DNA of 8,500 bases from an uncultured Clostridia bacterium (lineage in GTDB: Bacteria > Bacillota > Clostridia > Oscillospirales > Acutalibacteraceae). The DNA is taken from the NCBI GenBank assembly GCA_947629295.1, contig CANRDH010000060.1, positions 1-8,500 of the forward strand, given 5' to 3'. The notes beneath the pieces were generated by a model that was not told where the DNA came from, did no database searches, and was given only the letters and a program-made list of their open reading frames with translations. Position 1 is the first letter of the stretch. Each line of letters begins with the position of its first letter. The position numbers were made by a program, and so were the translations under genes. Of the stretch, positions 5,420 through 8,500 are shown one piece after another.

Positions 5420-6994
5420 GTGTACCGTGTATTGTACAGAAAATATCGTCCGAGATTTTTTGCCGATGTTATCGGTCAGCCGCAGGTTACCGATACATTG
5501 AAAAACGAGCTTAAAAGCAATCGTCTTGCTCATGCATACCTTTTTACAGGCTCAAGAGGAACAGGAAAAACGACATGCTCCAAGATACTTTCCAAGGCGG
5601 TGAACTGCCTTAATCCCGTTGACGGGGATCCGTGCGGTGAATGTGAAATATGCAAGGGTATAGATGAGGGGACAATTCTTGATGTTGTTGAAATAGATGC
5701 GGCAAGTAATAACGGAGTTGACGATATACGTACCCTTCGCGAGGAAGCTGTGTTTACACCGGCGGTTGCAAAATATAGGGTATATATCATAGATGAAGTG
5801 CATATGCTTTCCATAGGGGCATTTAATGCGCTTCTGAAAACTCTTGAGGAGCCGCCTGCGCATGTTATATTTATATTGGCAACAACAGAGGTTCATAAGC
5901 TGCCTGCGACAATACTTTCAAGATGCCAGAGGTTCGATTTTCACAGAATAGCACCGGTAGATATTGCCGAAAGGTTAAAGTCGGTATGTAACAGCGAGGG
6001 TGTAGAGATTGATGATAATGCCGCGTTGCTTTTGGCAGGTCTTGCCGACGGTGCGATGCGTGATGCGCTCTCTCTTCTTGACCAGTGCATAAGCAGGACA
6101 GAGCATATAACGGAAGAAATTGTAAGACAGACAGCGGGACTTGCGGATAAAAGTCATTTGTTTGAAATAACCGCTGCAATCAGAACAAAAGATAGTGCGA
6201 CAGCAATAGAAATAATTGACAGGCTGTACCGTGATTCCAAGGATATGGCTAGACTCTGCGACGAGTTGACCTCACATTTCCGTGATCTTATGCTTATCAA
6301 GACAGTAAAACAGCCAAGAGACCTAATGGTAATGTCGGATGAGGATTATAATAAGGCATATGAGCAGGCTATGGCAATGCCGTTTGAAGAAGTAGTGGAT
6401 GCCATAGGGATATTGCAGTCCTCAAAGGAAAAAATGCTGAGAGGAGCAAACAGACGTATTGAAATGGAAATGACAACTGTACGCCTTTGTACTCCTATGG
6501 CGAAGCAGTCTGTCAGTCCTGAAATTGAGAGCAGGGTTGCAAATATAGAAAAAACTGTTATTAATCTTGAAGCACGTCCGACGCTTTCGGAAAATAAGCC
6601 AAAGAGATTGGCTCCTGATTCAAAAGCGAATCGTCCGAGTGACGAGAAAATGGAAAGGCTCAGGGGAAAAGCCGTACCGATGGCCGAATGGCCGGAGGTC
6701 ATAGAGGAGATGCGGAAGTATTCCAAAACGGTTGCGGCAAGTTTTGAGGGAAGCACAGCATATATTTCAGAAAAGTATGTGCTTGTGGATTCGGCAAATT
6801 CCATATGTTTTGACCTTTTGAGAAATAATGAGAAGCTCCGCTCAAAGATGAGGGACGTAATAAAAAGCGTTACCGGCATGGATTATTGGCTGGGAAGATA
6901 CTCCTATCCCGATGAAGAACAAGCGGACGACGCCCTTTCTCAGTTAAAAAACGATTTAAAGTCGGCGGGAATTCCTGTTGATGATAATAAATAA
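5420..6994 (+). CDS. dnaX: DNA polymerase III subunit gamma/tau
   Basis: A 524-residue clamp-loader ATPase that opens the sliding clamp and ties the replicative polymerase to the replisome. Domains in order: the opening YRVLYRKYRP, Walker A GSRGTGKT (44-51) with K50, a four-cysteine zinc module (C63, C72, C75, C78), Walker B ending DEVH (125-128), the SRC motif with arginine finger R168, and sensor 2 near R214 (ADGAMRDAL). The C-terminal third is variable. Length is in the range of Firmicutes DnaX. I placed the start at GTG 5420, 9 nt after GGAGG (5406-5410), because the conserved N-terminus begins there; the in-frame GTG at 5393 lies upstream of that site. I found no heptamer of the A-AAA-AAG type in frame, so a frameshifted gamma form is not indicated. 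First protein gene of the run dnaX-ybaB-recR-smpB, 35 nt behind the SRP RNA terminator with no visible promoter of its own. Confidence 0.96.
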   Translation: MYRVLYRKYRPRFFADVIGQPQVTDTLKNELKSNRLAHAYLFTGSRGTGKTTCSKILSKAVNCLNPVDGDPCGECEICKGIDEGTILDVVEIDAASNNGVDDIRTLREEAVFTPAVAKYRVYIIDEVHMLSIGAFNALLKTLEEPPAHVIFILATTEVHKLPATILSRCQRFDFHRIAPVDIAERLKSVCNSEGVEIDDNAALLLAGLADGAMRDALSLLDQCISRTEHITEEIVRQTAGLADKSHLFEITAAIRTKDSATAIEIIDRLYRDSKDMARLCDELTSHFRDLMLIKTVKQPRDLMVMSDEDYNKAYEQAMAMPFEEVVDAIGILQSSKEKMLRGANRRIEMEMTTVRLCTPMAKQSVSPEIESRVANIEKTVINLEARPTLSENKPKRLAPDSKANRPSDEKMERLRGKAVPMAEWPEVIEEMRKYSKTVAASFEGSTAYISEKYVLVDSANSICFDLLRNNEKLRSKMRDVIKSVTGMDYWLGRYSYPDEEQADDALSQLKNDLKSAGIPVDDNK

Positions 6995-7023
6995 AAAAAC
7001 AATGTTAATTGGAGGAAATTAAA

Positions 7024-7374
7024 ATGAAAGCAAGATTGCCAAAGGGCTACAGTAACGGAGGAAATACAAATATTCAGCAGATAGCAAAGCAGGCTCAGAA
7101 AATGCAGGAGGAAATGGACGCTGCAAATAAAGAGCTTGACGAGAAGGAATATTCCGCAGCAGCAGGCGGCGGAGTTGTAAAGGCAGTTGTAAAAGGAAGC
7201 CTTGAGGTTGTTTCGATTGAGATGGATAAAGAGGTTGTAGATCCCGAGGATACAGAAACGCTGTCAGAACTCATAATTGCCGCAGTTAATGAAGCCTTGC
7301 GCAAGGCACGTGATGAAAAATCCGAGACAATGGATAGAATATCAGGTGGTCTTAACGTGCCGGGACTGTTTTAA
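7024..7374 (+). CDS. ybaB: YbaB/EbfC-family nucleoid-associated protein
   Basis: A 116-residue small DNA-binding protein. Residues 16-43 are helical (IQQIAKQAQKMQEEMDAA and onward), matching the family's characteristic coiled helix. AAGGGVVKAVVKGSLEVVSI (46-65) is the conserved sheet, and PEDTETLSELIIAAVNEAL (74-92) is the third conserved block. The C-terminus GGLNVPGLF is typical. Family members form dimers that bind DNA with little sequence specificity and are almost always found between dnaX and recR, as here. ATG 7024 is chosen because GGAGG (7011-7015) lies 8 nt upstream; a TTG at 7009 would overlap the binding site. It starts 29 nt after dnaX and ends 2 nt before recR. Confidence 0.95.
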   Translation: MKARLPKGYSNGGNTNIQQIAKQAQKMQEEMDAANKELDEKEYSAAAGGGVVKAVVKGSLEVVSIEMDKEVVDPEDTETLSELIIAAVNEALRKARDEKSETMDRISGGLNVPGLF

Positions 7375-7376
7375 TT

Positions 7377-7979
7377 ATGCCGGAGTATGTAGTTGCACCT
7401 TTGGATAGACTCGTTGAGCAATTTGAGCGTCTGCCGGGAATCGGACATAAGTCCGCAATAAGACTGGCGTATTACGTTTTGTCAATGAGTGAGGCCGAGG
7501 CGGAAAAGTTTTCTAATGCTATTGTGGATGCGCATAAAAAAATCCGTTACTGTAAGGTATGCTGTAATCTTACAGATAAGGAAGTGTGTTCAATATGCTC
7601 GGACGATAAGCGCGACAAATCTATAATATGTGTTGTTCAGGACCCGAGAAATGTTATGGCATTTGAAAAAACGAGGGAGTTTAACGCTACATATCATGTG
7701 CTTCACGGGCTTTTGTCCCCGCTTAATGGAAGTACTCCCGATATGATTCATACAAAGGAGCTTTTGCAAAGGCTTAACAATGATGAGGTAAAAGAGGTAA
7801 TAATGGCTATGGACGGAACCGTTGAAGGAGAAGCCACAGCCGTATATCTCAGTAAGCTTATAAAGCCGCTCGGTATAAAGGTATCAAGGCTTGCTTATGG
7901 AATACCTGTGGGAGCAGATTTGCAATATGCCGACGAGGTAACGCTCTCAAGATCCTTGCACGGAAGGGTAGAGCTTTAA
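7377..7979 (+). CDS. recR: Recombination mediator protein RecR
   Basis: A 200-residue protein that acts with RecF and RecO to load RecA on gapped single-stranded DNA. Visible parts are the helix-hairpin-helix RLPGIGHKSAIRLAYYVL (18-35), a zinc finger with C59, C62, C71 and C74, a Toprim domain from about residue 82 with acidic residues in TVEGEAT (148-154), and the C-terminal GIPVGADLQYADEVTL segment (175-190) followed by SRSLHGR. Length is standard. ATG 7377 starts 2 nt after the ybaB stop. There is no strong ribosome binding site, only GGGA at 7362-7365, 11 nt away, so translation is probably coupled to ybaB. The smpB gene follows after 14 nt. Confidence 0.97.
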   Translation: MPEYVVAPLDRLVEQFERLPGIGHKSAIRLAYYVLSMSEAEAEKFSNAIVDAHKKIRYCKVCCNLTDKEVCSICSDDKRDKSIICVVQDPRNVMAFEKTREFNATYHVLHGLLSPLNGSTPDMIHTKELLQRLNNDEVKEVIMAMDGTVEGEATAVYLSKLIKPLGIKVSRLAYGIPVGADLQYADEVTLSRSLHGRVEL

Positions 7980-7993
7980 GGAGATGAGCTTTC

Positions 7994-8461
7994 ATGGCGA
8001 AAGAAAAAAACAGCAATACCATTGCAAAAAATCCCAAGGCTTTGCATGATTATTTCGTCATTGAAAGCTACGAAGCCGGGATAGAGCTTTGCGGAACGGA
8101 GGTTAAATCGCTCCGTCAGGGCAAGGTGAATCTTAAGGATTCATGGTGTACGATAGATGACGGAGAATTATGGGTAAAGGGTATGCACATAAGTCATTAT
8201 GAGCAGGGAAATATATTCAACTGCGACCCTATGCGTGTACGTCGTTTACTCATGCACAAAAATGAAATCCTCAAACTTTTCGGTACAGTTAAACAGGAGG
8301 GATATTCACTTATTCCTCTTTCGCTGTATTTCAAAGGCTCAAGAGTCAAGCTTAAGCTTGGTTTATGCAAGGGCAAAAAGCTGTATGACAAGCGCAATGA
8401 TATGGCGGAAAAGGCTGCAAAGCGTGATATTGAAAGAACAATTAAAGAGAGAAACAGATAG
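7994..8461 (+). CDS. smpB: SsrA (tmRNA)-binding protein SmpB
   Basis: A 155-residue RNA-binding protein that delivers tmRNA to stalled ribosomes for trans-translation. Conserved blocks are ALHDYFVIESYEAGIEL (16-32), GTEVKSLRQGKVNL (34-47), DPMRVRRLLMHK (78-89), GYSLIPLSLYF (103-113), and KGKKLYDKR (126-134) opening the C-terminal tail. The tail (RDIERTIKERNR) is rich in basic residues, as expected for the part that becomes ordered in the mRNA channel. Length matches the family. AAGGAG at 7978-7983, overlapping the recR stop, lies 10 nt before ATG 7994. It is the last complete gene of the dnaX run. The ssrA gene, often nearby in Firmicutes, is not recognisable in the 39 remaining bases. Confidence 0.97.
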   Translation: MAKEKNSNTIAKNPKALHDYFVIESYEAGIELCGTEVKSLRQGKVNLKDSWCTIDDGELWVKGMHISHYEQGNIFNCDPMRVRRLLMHKNEILKLFGTVKQEGYSLIPLSLYFKGSRVKLKLGLCKGKKLYDKRNDMAEKAAKRDIERTIKERNR

Positions 8462-8462
8462 G

Positions 8463-8500
8463 ATGTTCATATCCCGGGCTGATGTTGTCGTATATATACG
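8463..8500 (+). other. Possible start of another gene, cut by the window edge
   Basis: ATG at 8463, one base after the smpB stop, opens a frame that stays open to the window end (MFISRADVVVYI). The preceding bases contain only AGATAGG immediately before the ATG and no properly spaced ribosome binding site. A chance open frame of 12 codons is expected often, so this is only a candidate. Confidence 0.2.

Noticed and set aside
6421..6445. A-rich run in dnaX (GAA AAA ATG) as a programmed frameshift site
   Set aside because: In the reading frame it does not form an X-XXY-YYZ heptamer, and no strong downstream hairpin was evident.
6346..6879. Minus-strand open frame of 177 codons inside dnaX
   Set aside because: It lies opposite the C-terminal third of dnaX, in a serine-rich translation typical of a reverse-frame shadow. 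No motif supports it.
1..8500. A mobile element, phage, CRISPR or defence system
   Set aside because: No transposase, integrase, spaced repeats, terminal inverted repeats or defence-type domains were seen. The only perfect repeat found is the 2 x 26 bp at 4362-4413, and gene content is housekeeping.

Overview
The window reads as low-GC Firmicutes DNA, most likely a clostridial (possibly gut Oscillospiraceae/Ruminococcaceae) chromosome. The reasons are AT-rich spacers, strong GGAGG ribosome binding sites, sigma-A type promoters, a YlmC/YmxH-type sporulation-associated protein, and the Firmicutes synteny SRP RNA - dnaX - ybaB - recR. The genus assignment is inference. Almost all of the window is housekeeping sequence. 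I found no CRISPR array, insertion sequence, phage gene or obvious novel multi-gene system.

Layout. (1) 1-294: a tRNA-Leu(CAA) on the minus strand and a P-type ATPase on the plus strand diverge from a spacer that holds two consensus promoters. (2) 295-3135: the ATPase, closest in motifs to the CtpE-like group, then a small PRC-barrel protein of the YlmC/YmxH family. A hairpin between them looks like the ATPase terminator, and its 3' arm is also the ribosome binding site of the small gene. (3) 3136-4954, minus strand: a PAP2-superfamily membrane phosphatase transcribed toward a divergent gpsA. They are separated by a terminator whose 3' half is exactly tandemly duplicated (2 x 26 bp). gpsA ends in its own terminator, facing the YlmC-like gene. 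(4) 5146-8461, plus strand: a promoter, the signal recognition particle RNA with its terminator, then a tight run dnaX - ybaB - recR - smpB. The last 38 bases may begin another gene.

How the genes relate. The third block may be linked by phospholipid metabolism: GpsA makes glycerol-3-phosphate, and PAP2 enzymes often dephosphorylate phosphatidate, phosphatidylglycerophosphate or undecaprenyl pyrophosphate. That link is inferred from position and family. The fourth block joins protein targeting (SRP RNA), the clamp loader of DNA polymerase III (DnaX), a nucleoid-associated protein (YbaB/EbfC), recombinational repair (RecR) and ribosome rescue (SmpB). The most unusual points are regulatory: the terminator/ribosome-binding-site overlap, the duplicated terminator half, and the lack of room for a dnaX promoter behind the SRP RNA terminator.
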